NCBI GenBank assembly: GCA_009720755.1
Contig: WNKV01000001.1
Coordinates: 310,001 to 374,000, forward strand
Direction of reading: 5' to 3'
DNA length: 64,000 nt
From: Rhodoplanes serenus
GTDB taxonomy: Bacteria > Pseudomonadota > Alphaproteobacteria > Rhizobiales > Xanthobacteraceae
Shown here: positions 55,442-63,066 of the stretch, piece after piece
Layout of the letters: each line of letters starts with the position of its first letter
Numbering within the stretch: position 1 is the stretch's first letter
The notes under the pieces: model-generated
The model's input: the letters and a program-made list of their open reading frames with translations, nothing else
What the model was told of the DNA's origin: nothing
The model's database searches: none
Program-made: the position numbers and the translations under genes

Positions 55442-55482
55442 ACTATATGACGCGGAGCAAGCATTGAATTGACAATAGTCAA
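55442..55482 (-). promoter_or_regulatory. Class II Fnr-type promoter of FMN reductase gene
   Basis: TTGAC-N4-GTCAA at 55469-55482 is a perfect palindrome. Leftward, TATAGT occupies 55447-55442. The distance between the two centres is 31 bases, which places the operator at about -41.5, the classical position for activation by Fnr/FixK proteins. Confidence 0.72.
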
Positions 55483-55530
55483 TGTTTCTCGTCAAAGAAT
55501 CTTTTGTGAGGTCACACATTGACCTGCCAA

Positions 55531-56187
55531 TCAAGTGTCACTTCTGTCATCGCCGAGCCACGGGTCAGGATTGATGGAAGACAGTGGAACGTCGGCCAAG
55601 GTCTTCTTCAGTTCCACCTCGTGAACGTGAACGTGCTCCGCGCCACACCGGCGCATGATTTCCTGCGCCTTATGTTCTGCTTCTGGGTCGCGAACGCGCA
55701 CCAATATGACTAGACCGCTCATCTTCAACTCGTCCTCCAAATCAATACTTTCCCCGGTACTGACAAGGCGATTTTTGATGATCTTGGCCAGCCCAGCCGC
55801 AGCAGCACCGCCGGCAAGCGCCGCAGCAGCTGCGGCAGCCAAAGCTCCACCTGATGCCACGATTGGGAGCACGGCTCCCACGGTGCCAATCGTTATCAGG
55901 GTTCCGAATACCAAGGCGGTCGCGGTGGTTTCATCATCCGGTTTGATCAACTCACGTCGGGGGGCATCGGGATGCTCCGCCGCAACGACCGGCGCGGAAT
56001 AGTACGCTCCCAGGGCGCGCATGACCGTCATTCGGCTCGCCATAAGGTCGATATCGCCTCGGTCGAATCCGGATCGAGTTAGATCATCCACGAGCCGATC
56101 AAGGCCTTCGCGGTTCTTAACCGTTCCCACCACCTCTCGAACACGGATCGTGTCTAGAACTTCATCCGCGGAACGATTATCGGTCAT
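55531..56187 (-). CDS. Hypothetical protein with glycine/alanine membrane hairpin
   Basis: The 218-residue protein has a soluble N-part (GTVKNREGLDRLVDDLTRSGFDRGDIDLMASR), a long Ala/Gly-rich hydrophobic segment at about 90-135 likely forming a membrane hairpin, and a C-part with MSGLVILVRVRDPEAEHKAQEIMRRCGAEHVHVHEVEL, an ACT-like or DUF1269-type fold. This layout is like general-stress proteins of the YflT/GsiB-neighbour type, but I cannot name a function. An operator with one mismatch lies 80 bases upstream. Confidence 0.7.
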   Translation of the reverse strand: MTDNRSADEVLDTIRVREVVGTVKNREGLDRLVDDLTRSGFDRGDIDLMASRMTVMRALGAYYSAPVVAAEHPDAPRRELIKPDDETTATALVFGTLITIGTVGAVLPIVASGGALAAAAAAALAGGAAAAGLAKIIKNRLVSTGESIDLEDELKMSGLVILVRVRDPEAEHKAQEIMRRCGAEHVHVHEVELKKTLADVPLSSINPDPWLGDDRSDT

Positions 56188-56266
56188 GAGATTACGTCCT
56201 GGTTATACTACAATTGGCCATCTCGGCCTGGCCGTACCAAGGATGTTCGGTTTGGCACATACCGCC

Positions 56267-56280
56267 ATGACAACGATCAA
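56267..56280. promoter_or_regulatory. Fnr-type operator, one mismatch (ATGAC-N4-ATCAA)
   Basis: Nine of ten defined bases match. It lies 80 bases upstream of the leftward gene starting at 56187, the same distance as the usp operator. A CATCCT hexamer (leftward 56245-56240) is a possible -10 at class II spacing. Confidence 0.45.
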
Positions 56281-56356
56281 TATTGAGTCGCCTCAGCCTA
56301 AAGAAACAGCCGCAACAAATTGTCAGCGACGTGAATTGAGCTGAGGTTCGTGCCGC

Positions 56357-56842
56357 TCAATGCAACCGTGTGCGCTGATCGGCAGATTGCAAGACAAGCG
56401 CCTTGTATATCAAGGCAAAACCCTGCATCGCAAGCAGATACTGGCGCAACCGCGTCGCGAAATTGTGCGCCATCTGAAGCAGCTCCGGATTGCTGCGTTC
56501 AAATTCCGCAATCGCTTCCATCGTGAACGCTTCAGTGCCTTGTGTGTCGATTTCCCGCACCAGCCGCGCACGCGTTTCCTCGCTGACAGCAGGAAGCGGT
56601 GATAGATCGCCTGACGTCGGCAATCCCGGGACCAGCAGACGGAAGAATATCGCAAATCCCAACATGACCTTCTGCGAATCGCCGACGTCTGCGGCACACC
56701 GCGTCGCCATATCCAAAATTTCCGGATTGTGCCGCTTGAGATGCGCTACGACTTCTGCCGTACAGACATCCGGCCCGCGTGTGTCGAACTCGCGGGCAAT
56801 TAACTCTCGAGTTTCTTCGGTGACACGCGGAAGCATGCTCAT
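56357..56842 (-). CDS. Hypothetical protein with two copies of a ~50-residue domain
   Basis: The 161-residue protein contains an internal duplication: LPRVTEETRELIAREFDT...EVVAHLKRHNPEILDMA (about 4-47) and LPAVSEETRARLVREIDT...EAIAEFERSNPELLQMA (about 82-125). Each copy is followed by a hydrophobic stretch (KVMLGFAIFFRLLVPG; LLAMQGFALIYKALV) that could lie in or on the membrane. I know no family. It shares an upstream region and operator with the rightward BON gene. Confidence 0.65.
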   Translation of the reverse strand: MSMLPRVTEETRELIAREFDTRGPDVCTAEVVAHLKRHNPEILDMATRCAADVGDSQKVMLGFAIFFRLLVPGLPTSGDLSPLPAVSEETRARLVREIDTQGTEAFTMEAIAEFERSNPELLQMAHNFATRLRQYLLAMQGFALIYKALVLQSADQRTRLH

Positions 56843-56987
56843 CTCGAATCGAGTTCGCCTTCAGTCTCCGTTCGCTAGCGCAAGCATTCGCTGTCTTGCA
56901 ATGCACATCGTCGCGTTTTCGACAGCGCGACATTGCGCACCCATCGTGGAATGAAGACAAGTAAATCATTCCCAACCCGGCGAAAAA

Positions 56988-57028
56988 TTGACGATTGTCA
57001 GGGCTGATCCCTGACCTTTGACTATTCA
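56988..57028 (+). promoter_or_regulatory. Fnr-type operator with -10 box before third BON gene
   Basis: TTGAC-N4-GTCAG (56988-57001, one mismatch) is followed rightwards by TATTCA (57023-57028) with 31 bases between centres, the class II spacing. The site lies in the divergent region between the duplicated-domain protein and the BON gene and could serve both. Confidence 0.55.
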
Positions 57029-57107
57029 ATGAGGCGCCATACTGAGCCTTCCAGCATCAGCAAAGGCAAGTGTTCTAAGTTGGCGAGAATAAGAGGAGGT
57101 GTTGGCA

Positions 57108-57710
57108 ATGCGGTCAGATCCCGACATCGAACAAGAGCTGAAACGACGCATTCAGTCCGATCCCGATACGAATAACGCCGACATTGCGACAACCGTCAAA
57201 GACCGGATCGTCACACTGACGGGCTTTGTGCGCAGCTTTCGTCAAAAACGGAAAGTGGAACTGTTGGCCAAAAGCATCGCGGGCATAAATGGCCTTGTCA
57301 ATGACGTCCAGGTGCGCTTGCCATTATTGCAGCGTCGGCCCGATCCAGAAATTGCTCGGGACGCACTGGAAGCGATCAGCCGGCGCTTGCCGTACTCGGG
57401 GGACCGAATACGCATCGTGGTTGAGGACGGGCTGATATGCTTGGAAGGTCAAGTGGAATGGGCCTACCAGAGCGAGGCAGCCGAGGAAGTTGCGGAAGCG
57501 GTACTTGGTGCCAGAGGCGTGGTCAACAAGCTAGACGTTCAGTCCTACGTTCAGTCCAGCGAGATCAGGCAGAAGGTCAGCCAAGCGCTCCTGGAGGCGG
57601 CGGCCTTCGACGCAAATAGCCGATCAAGTGAGTCCAATCACAACGAATTTATTTTGCTGGGAGCGGTTCGCTTTTGGGCAGAACGGGGTGCCCCCCGCCC
57701 ATCAAGGTGA
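57108..57710 (+). CDS. BON-domain protein with truncated third domain
   Basis: The 200-residue protein has two full BON domains ([26 protein letters not shown]) and a third that stops early after LLGAVRFWAERG. The paralogues continue through AERxEAERxAxAAPGV to a final strand, so the last 25 or so residues are lost here, probably by a frameshift at the CCCCCC run near 57693. GGAGG precedes ATG 57108. Confidence 0.8.
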   Translation: MRSDPDIEQELKRRIQSDPDTNNADIATTVKDRIVTLTGFVRSFRQKRKVELLAKSIAGINGLVNDVQVRLPLLQRRPDPEIARDALEAISRRLPYSGDRIRIVVEDGLICLEGQVEWAYQSEAAEEVAEAVLGARGVVNKLDVQSYVQSSEIRQKVSQALLEAAAFDANSRSSESNHNEFILLGAVRFWAERGAPRPSR

Positions 57711-57829
57711 GCAGCAATCAATTCGATAATGCGCCGTCGCAGTTCGATGAACGCGGCAACGAAACACTTATGCGAATGACAAATAATGTATGATATATGA
57801 TTTCAAGCTGAAGCCGTAAAGCAGCAGTC

Positions 57830-58270
57830 ATGAATCGTGCAATATCGGGCGCGCCGTCGTCCACCCAACCGCGGGCTTCGCCTAAGTGGCATGCAATCGG
57901 CGCCGATGCTGTCGATCGATTGCAGAGCCGATCGGGCGGCCTTACCGTTCTGGAAGCCAAGCAGCGTCTGGAACGGCATGGACTTAACAGGCTGTCGGGA
58001 TCGCAACCACGCAGCGTCATTTCTCGGTTCGTAGCGCAATTCAACAATCTTCTGATCTACGTCCTGCTGATCTCCGCCGCCATAACTGCTCTGCTCGGCC
58101 ACGGAATAGATGCAGGCGTCATCTCGGGTGTCGTTGTCATCAATGCCCTCGTCGGCTTCGTTCAAGAGGGTCGTGCAGAACGTGCTCTCGGCGCTATCAA
58201 AGCGATGATCAGCCCTCGTGCAACGGTTTTGCGCGATGGTCATAGACTCGCGATCGATGCGGACCAGCTA
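57830..58270 (+). pseudogene. N-terminal fragment of a P-type cation-transporting ATPase
   Basis: Residues fit the cytoplasmic N-terminus and first membrane helices of an E1-E2 ATPase of the Ca/Na (P2) type: GLTVLEAKQRLERHGLNRLSG, FVAQFNNLLIYVLLISAAITALLGHGIDAGVISGVVVINALVGFVQEGRAERAL and the actuator start PRATVLRDGHRLAI. An IS427-type element begins at 58271 and no ATPase sequence resumes on its far side, so about 700 codons with the phosphorylation site are gone. Confidence 0.88.
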
Positions 58271-59132
58271 GGCCGCGTGGACGAACCGGCACAGGGGGGA
58301 TTCCCCCGAGGCGGATGACGTGATTCGAGGCTGACCTCTGGAGAGGAGGTCGGCCTTGGTTCGGGATCGTTTGACGGATGCGGAGTGGGCGATCTTCGCC
58401 CCGTTCCTGACGGAGCAGTCGGCCCGCGGCGGCCGCCCACCGAAGGACCACCGGCGCACGCTGGACGGCATCTTCTGGATCACCCGAACCGGCGCGCCGT
58501 GGCGTGACCTGCCCGAGGAACTCGGGAAGTGGAACTCGGTCCACCGCCAGTTCCGGCGCTGGACCACCTCCGGCATCTGGGACGTGCTGTTGCAGGCGCT
58601 CGCCGACAGCGGCGGCGAGGCCGACATGCTCCAGATGATCGACAGCACCATCATCCGGGCGCACCACTGCGCTGCCGGAGGAAGGGGGGGACCCAAAGTC
58701 AGGCTCTCGGCCGCTCGCGCGGTGGCTTCTCGACCAAGCTCCACCTGCGTGCCAATGCCGATGGCCTGCCCATCAGCGTCGTGCTGACGCCCGGCGAGGC
58801 CCACGACCTAATCGCCTATGACGACCTCATGGCCGAGCGCGACAGCGATCCCGGCGTGCTGCTCGGTGACAGGGGCTACGACAGTGACCGCCTGCGGCAG
58901 GATGCGCGCGACCGGGGGGGCCCAGCCGGAGATCCCGACCAAGCGGAGCCGCAAGGTGCAGCACAGCGTCAACCGACGCCTCTACGCCCTGCGTTCCCGC
59001 ATCGAGTGCTTCATCAACCGTCTCAAGAACTGCCGCCGCGTGGCCACCCGCTACGACCACACCGCTTCCAGCTTTCTCGGCTTCGCCCTGCTCGGCTGCA
59101 TCCGCTTATGGATCAGGTTCGTCCACGCGGCC
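58271..59132 (+). mobile_element. IS5-family (IS427-group) element, 862 bases
   Basis: The ends are perfect inverted repeats of 17 bases (GGCCGCGTGGACGAACC, and its complement at 59116-59132) flanked by TA on both sides. It interrupts the P-type ATPase. The right flank is not ATPase, so a deletion or recombination followed insertion. It differs from the IS at 17449. Confidence 0.9.
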
Positions 59133-59135
59133 TAA
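58356..59135 (+). pseudogene. IS427-type transposase with two frame changes
   Basis: Frame one covers DRLTDAEWAIFAPFLTEQ, GAPWRDLPEELGKW and MIDSTIIRAHH. At a GGGGGGG run near 58684 the match moves to a second frame (GTQSQALGRSRGGFSTKLHL; GDRGYDSDRLRQDARDRGG). At another GGGGGGG run near 58914 it returns to the first (PEIPTKRSRKVQHSVNRRLY, IECFINRLKNCRRVATRYD). One shift is normal for this group; two compensating ones suggest decay or homopolymer miscounts. The stop codon uses the target TA outside the element. Confidence 0.8.
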
Positions 59136-59167
59136 TGGGGTGAAAAAGCATACACTCCTGAGCAAAG

Positions 59168-59190
59168 AGAGGGGCGCGACGCGCCCCTCT
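59168..59190 (-). terminator. Hairpin after the yfdX pair
   Basis: AGAGGGGCGC, loop GAC, GCGCCCCTCT gives a perfect ten-base-pair stem, 20 bases past the stop codon of the leftward yfdX gene. A short pyrimidine run follows on the minus strand. Confidence 0.7.
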
Positions 59191-59209
59191 TACGCCCTAT
59201 CCAGCGGTT

Positions 59210-60097
59210 TCAGAACAACTTGGACAGCTTTGCCTTGATTTCATCGAGCCAGCCTTTTCCGCCGCCTCCCCCAGCCGTCTTTTGCTTGACTTTCCTGAGT
59301 TCAGCATACAGGGGCTCAAAGTCCTTCTTCTTTCCATAGCCCAGCAGTTCTGCCATTTCCAACTGCTGCCGCGCTTCGTTCAAGAATGTCTCCAGGCGCT
59401 CATTGGACGCTTCGCTCCGCTGACCATCTTCTACCAAGGTCTCGGCGCGCTCCAGGAGCAGCCTGGCGCGCAGGGCGGGCAGCGGATGCACGCTGCGCGT
59501 CTCGACCAGCGTGCTGAGCGCTGCCTGCAGCGCGGCTTTGGCTTCTTCAATCTTGCCCTGATCGATCAGCGGCACGACTGACTTCACGGCTGCGGGATAG
59601 GACGCCAGAGGGATGTTGGTGACCGCGATCACGATTTCACTGGCCAGCAAAGCCAGCACGTGACGTGCCTGTTGCACCTCGCCATGTTTGAGGGCATCCA
59701 GCGCCTCGTCGGTCATCGCCTCAATGGTTTCCGTGTTGGCGAACAAGTCGTGCACGATGGTGCGCACATCAACGGGGGCCAGGGCAAGCGTGGGTTCGCG
59801 CGCAACAATCAGCTCCAGCTTTCCAGTCACTTCGGCCAGCATTGCCAATGCGCGTGCAGCGTCCTTGCCGTCAAGTGCGGCCAGCGCTGATTTGGTCAGC
59901 GCCAAGGCCGAGACGGCCTCATCGAGGACTTGTTTACGTTTGTCTGCCGCCTGCGAGCCCGTTTCCTTCTGAACCTCAGGCTGTACCTCCGTGACGACTT
60001 CAGGCTTGGCCTCTGGACTGACAGGAAGGCTGCTTACCGCGGCCTGTTCGTTTATTTCTTTGTTCGTCGCATTGGGATTCGATGTTTGCTCATTCAT
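59210..60097 (-). CDS. yfdX: YfdX family protein, no signal peptide
   Basis: The 295-residue protein has a Glu/Val-rich N-terminal extension (about 60 residues) in place of a signal peptide, then the helical YfdX domain: ALALTKSALAALDGKDAARALAMLAEVTGKLELIVAREP, LALAPVDVRTIVHDLFAN, ASEIVIAVTNIPLASYPAAVKSVVPLIDQGKIEEAKAAL. YfdX proteins are acid- and heat-island members thought to act as chaperones. It is paired with the exported copy 102 bases upstream. Confidence 0.9.
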   Translation of the reverse strand: MNEQTSNPNATNKEINEQAAVSSLPVSPEAKPEVVTEVQPEVQKETGSQAADKRKQVLDEAVSALALTKSALAALDGKDAARALAMLAEVTGKLELIVAREPTLALAPVDVRTIVHDLFANTETIEAMTDEALDALKHGEVQQARHVLALLASEIVIAVTNIPLASYPAAVKSVVPLIDQGKIEEAKAALQAALSTLVETRSVHPLPALRARLLLERAETLVEDGQRSEASNERLETFLNEARQQLEMAELLGYGKKKDFEPLYAELRKVKQKTAGGGGGKGWLDEIKAKLSKLF

Positions 60098-60199
60098 GGT
60101 GATATGCCTCGTATGAGTTAGTGAAAATAGGCGAATCTATTGGGGCTGACTGCGAACATCGCGAGACTGACCGACCGAACAGTCGGCCCCTTCATCACC

Positions 60200-61114
60200 T
60201 CAAAACAGCTTTTGGAGGCGCGTCTTCAACTCGTCGAACCATCCCTTGCCGCTTTTGCCACCAGCCGACTTTTGCTCAATGGACTTCACCTGATCGAAGA
60301 TGGGTTTGAAATCCGCCTTCTTGCCATAACCCAGGATCTGCGCCATCTCGATCTCCGTGCGCACGGACGACAGCAAGGTGCTGAGCTCCTCGTTCTGCTT
60401 GGCATCGCGCTTGTCGGTCTCGGCCAGCTTTTCAGCTTTTGCCATCGCGGCTTCAGCCCGTAGCACGGGCAGAGGAAAGGCGACCGAGGTCACCACCAGC
60501 GTGTTCAGTGCTCGGGCGAGTTCCGCCTTGGCGTCGTCGATCTTGCCGCTGTCGATGAGCCGTGCGGCCGACTTGATCGCTGCCGGGTACGTTGCCATCG
60601 GCAGGTTGTCGGTTTCGATCACGATTTCGCTGGCCAGATTGGCGACGATGGGCCGGGCCTTTTGCACCTCGCCATCACCCAACAACTCCCGAGACAACTC
60701 GACCGCTTTCTTCACCGTTTCCACGTTGGCGTGGATATCGTGGGTGATGACGCGTACATCGACCGGCGCCAAAGCAAGTTTGGCGTCGCGTGCCAATACC
60801 AGTTCCAGCTTTCCGCTGGCCAGTTCCAGCGCAGCGAGCGCCTCCTTGGTCTTCTTTGCATCAAGGAGTGTCAAAGCCTCCTGGGTCTTGGTGAGCGCCG
60901 TGATGCCGTCCTGAGTGAGCTCAGCACGCTTTTTTTCGGCTTCCCGGGCGGCCTTGTCATCTACCTGTGGCTGCGCCGCCTTGGATGCGGCAGAGGGTGC
61001 TGCAGCACCTGGGCTAGAACCTGCCGCCGATTGGGCCTGAGCCGGTCCGCTAAGTCCGACGACGACCGCCAGGGCAAGTGCGGAGAAGGTTGATTGGGGC
61101 TGTTTGATATTCAT
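60200..61114 (-). CDS. yfdX: YfdX family protein, exported
   Basis: The 304-residue protein has a signal peptide (FSALALAVVVGLSGPAQAQ), so the YfdX domain (ALTLLDAKKTKEALAALELASGKLELVLARD; APVDVRVITHDIHANVET; EIVIETDNLPMATYPAAIKSAARLIDSGKIDDAKAEL) is periplasmic. It is paired with the cytoplasmic-type YfdX, as in classic heat-resistance islands where YfdX1 and YfdX2 are adjacent to an Hsp20. The remnant of that Hsp20 lies directly upstream. Confidence 0.92.
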   Translation of the reverse strand: MNIKQPQSTFSALALAVVVGLSGPAQAQSAAGSSPGAAAPSAASKAAQPQVDDKAAREAEKKRAELTQDGITALTKTQEALTLLDAKKTKEALAALELASGKLELVLARDAKLALAPVDVRVITHDIHANVETVKKAVELSRELLGDGEVQKARPIVANLASEIVIETDNLPMATYPAAIKSAARLIDSGKIDDAKAELARALNTLVVTSVAFPLPVLRAEAAMAKAEKLAETDKRDAKQNEELSTLLSSVRTEIEMAQILGYGKKADFKPIFDQVKSIEQKSAGGKSGKGWFDELKTRLQKLF

Positions 61115-61136
61115 GATCTTGGGCTCCTAATTAAAG

Positions 61137-61310
61137 TTAGTTGACTGAGATTTCAATCTGTTTCGGTTTGGCTTGCTCGGCCTTGACAAGCCGCACTTCC
61201 AGCGCGCCGTCTTTCATCGAAGCCGTCACCTTGGTCGAATCAACGTTGTCAGGCAAGACAAAACTGCGCACAAAGTGACCTGCCACTGAACTTTCATCCA
61301 GCGGCGATTA
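61137..61310 (-). pseudogene. C-terminal remnant of an Hsp20
   Basis: Read leftwards, about 55 codons give HFVRSFVLPDNVDSTKVTASMKDGALEVRLVK and the end KQIEISVN, the second half of an alpha-crystallin domain. The N-terminal half is replaced by insertion-sequence remnant at about 61310. It differs clearly from the intact Hsp20s of the island and belongs with the YfdX pair. Confidence 0.85.
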
Positions 61311-61378
61311 GAGTCTCGACCGTTTCTGAACCGATCCTGAAGTTTGGACCACCTGCGGTTAGAGTTTCCCGGCTTCGA

Positions 61379-61535
61379 TCAGGGTGACGGGCTGGCTACG
61401 TCACCCGATTTCGTCAGCACAATCGGGGACTTGTTCCCGATGGCACCATGGGGCCGTTCCTCATTGTAGTATCGACGCCAATCCTCCAGCTTTTCGCGGG
61501 CATCCGCAAGAGACAGGAACCAATGCTGGTTCAGA
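61379..61535 (-). pseudogene. C-terminal remnant of an IS3-family transposase
   Basis: Leftward translation gives [37 protein letters not shown], the conserved end of IS3-type integrase-core transposases with the final Glu and the RPHGAIG motif. It is cut upstream by the IS110-type element. Confidence 0.85.
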
Positions 61536-61605
61536 TGGGGTAATCGGGGCTTGGGCTCGGCCAGCGTTGGCGCTCATGCTGCCGGTTTTTGGAGAGGAGC
61601 GCCCC

Positions 61606-62637
61606 ATGTCCTTGCTCTACGCCGGTCTCGATGTTTCGCTGGAGATGACCAGCATCTGTGTGGTCGATGCGGACGGCCGCATCGTCCTGGAGACGAAAGT
61701 GGCTTCCGATCCGGAAGCGTTGACCTGCTGCCTCGGCGAACTTCCGGGTTGCTTTGAGCGCGTCGGCCTGGAGGCTGGTCCGCTGTCGCAATGGCTCTAT
61801 TTCGGATTGCGCGATGCCGGCTTACCCGCGGTCTGCATCGAGACCCGGCATGCGAAGGCGGCGATCACGGCCATGAGCATGAACAAGACCGACCGCAATG
61901 ATGCGCGCTCGCTCGCCCAGCTTGTCAGGTCAGGCTGGTTCAAGTCGGTGCATGTGAAGTCGGTCGAGAGCCAGGAACTGCGGACGCTGCTTGGTAGCCG
62001 CGAGTTCTTCGTCAACAAGCTGCGCGACCATGAGAACGAGATCCGCGGGTTGCTTCGCCCGTTCGGCTTGAAGGTCGGCCAAGTCTCGAGTTCCGGCTTC
62101 GCCGGGCGCATACGCGATCTGGTGACGGATCGCCCGCGACTCAAGCTCTGCATGGAGGCCCTCCTGACAGCGCGCGAGACGCTCATGAAGCAGTTGGCGG
62201 CCCTTCACGGCGAACTGCTCAGGGTCACGAAGAATGACGAGCTGTGCGTACGCTTCATGGGGATTCCGGGGGTTGGGCCTGTGACGGCTCTCGCCTTCAA
62301 GACCGCCATCGACCGACCGGATCGATTCCGCCGGTCGAGCGATGTCGGCGCCCATCTCGGCCTGGCACCAAGGCAGCATCAATCCGGTGAGGTTGATAGA
62401 AGAGGACGGATCGCCAAAAACGGCGACCGGCTTACGCGCAGCGCCCTGTTTGCCGCCGCCAACGTGATGCTCAGTCGCTCGACCCAATGGACGGCCTTGA
62501 AGCACTGGGGCGTCTCGATCGCCAGGCGGAGTTCCCTGAAGAAGGCAAAGGTGGCGGTGGCCCCCAAGCTGGCCGTGATCATGCACCGAATGTGGCGAGA
62601 TGGCTCGCCCTTCCGCTGGACCGCCAAGGAGGCTTGA
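61606..62637 (+). CDS. IS110-family DEDD transposase
   Basis: The 343-residue recombinase has a RuvC-like DEDD domain (YAGLDVSLEMTSICVVD; VGLEAGPLSQWLYFGL; MNKTDRNDARSLAQLVR) and a C-terminal Tnp20 domain (IPGVGPVTALAFKTAI; SDVGAHLGLAPRQHQSGEVDRRGRIAKNGDRLTRSALF) with the catalytic Ser region. It is complete, with GGAGAGGAG before ATG 61606, and the element appears intact. Confidence 0.92.
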   Translation: MSLLYAGLDVSLEMTSICVVDADGRIVLETKVASDPEALTCCLGELPGCFERVGLEAGPLSQWLYFGLRDAGLPAVCIETRHAKAAITAMSMNKTDRNDARSLAQLVRSGWFKSVHVKSVESQELRTLLGSREFFVNKLRDHENEIRGLLRPFGLKVGQVSSSGFAGRIRDLVTDRPRLKLCMEALLTARETLMKQLAALHGELLRVTKNDELCVRFMGIPGVGPVTALAFKTAIDRPDRFRRSSDVGAHLGLAPRQHQSGEVDRRGRIAKNGDRLTRSALFAAANVMLSRSTQWTALKHWGVSIARRSSLKKAKVAVAPKLAVIMHRMWRDGSPFRWTAKEA

Positions 62638-62725
62638 GCTCCCATACTCCAAGATCGAGGCGAGGCACCTAGCCAGCCTGACCGAGGTCCCGGCAGGGAC
62701 GGGGGATGAGACGAAGGCCGCACGA
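62637..62725 (+). repeat. 89-base direct repeat, copy A (inside IS 3' region)
   Basis: It starts in the transposase stop codon and is repeated at 62885-62973 with a single G/A difference. It contains a GTCCC-GGCA-GGGAC hairpin. Confidence 0.95.
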
Positions 62726-62884
62726 GTGCATGGGCTGCAATGCTAGCTACGAAGCCCGCCGTTTAGCTTGGTCCGTCTCACCTTCGAAACCCATTATGCG
62801 GCGCACAGCGACCGCGGACAGAAGCGTGACCCTATGCCGGTGCGCACCACGGTTCGTGCTTGACGCCCAAGCCCCGATTACAGA

Positions 62885-62973
62885 AGCTCCCATACTCCAA
62901 GATCGAGGCGAGGCACCTAGCCAGCCTGACCGAGGTCCCGGCAGGGACGGGGGATGAAACGAAGGCCGCACGA
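62885..62973 (+). repeat. 89-base direct repeat, copy B (right flank of IS)
   Basis: This is a copy of 62637-62725, offset by 248 bases, and begins just outside the right inverted repeat of the IS110-type element. Beyond it the two copies diverge completely. Confidence 0.95.
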
Positions 62974-63066
62974 CAAGTCCGCCGAGTGACAGCGCAAAAG
63001 ACTGGCCCGGCGCGATATCGGTCGCGCCGGACCATCTCTTCGGAGAGTTATAGGAAGGTCCACGGC

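Larger units (their letters stand above)
61541..62880 (+). mobile_element. IS110-family element with subterminal inverted repeats (IS1111-like)
   Basis: Exact 16-base inverted repeats TAATCGGGGCTTGGGC (61541-61556) and its complement (62865-62880) bracket one DEDD transposase and a 3' non-coding stretch of nearly 250 bases. Subterminal repeats and a long downstream non-coding region are traits of the IS1111 group, whose guide (seek/bridge) RNA is encoded there. True ends are a few bases outside the repeats. Confidence 0.75.

Noticed and set aside
55509-55536. Another TTGAC ... ATCAA pair near the 55531 stop codon
   Set aside because: The half sites are six bases apart instead of four and it lies at the end of a gene, so it does not fit the operator pattern.
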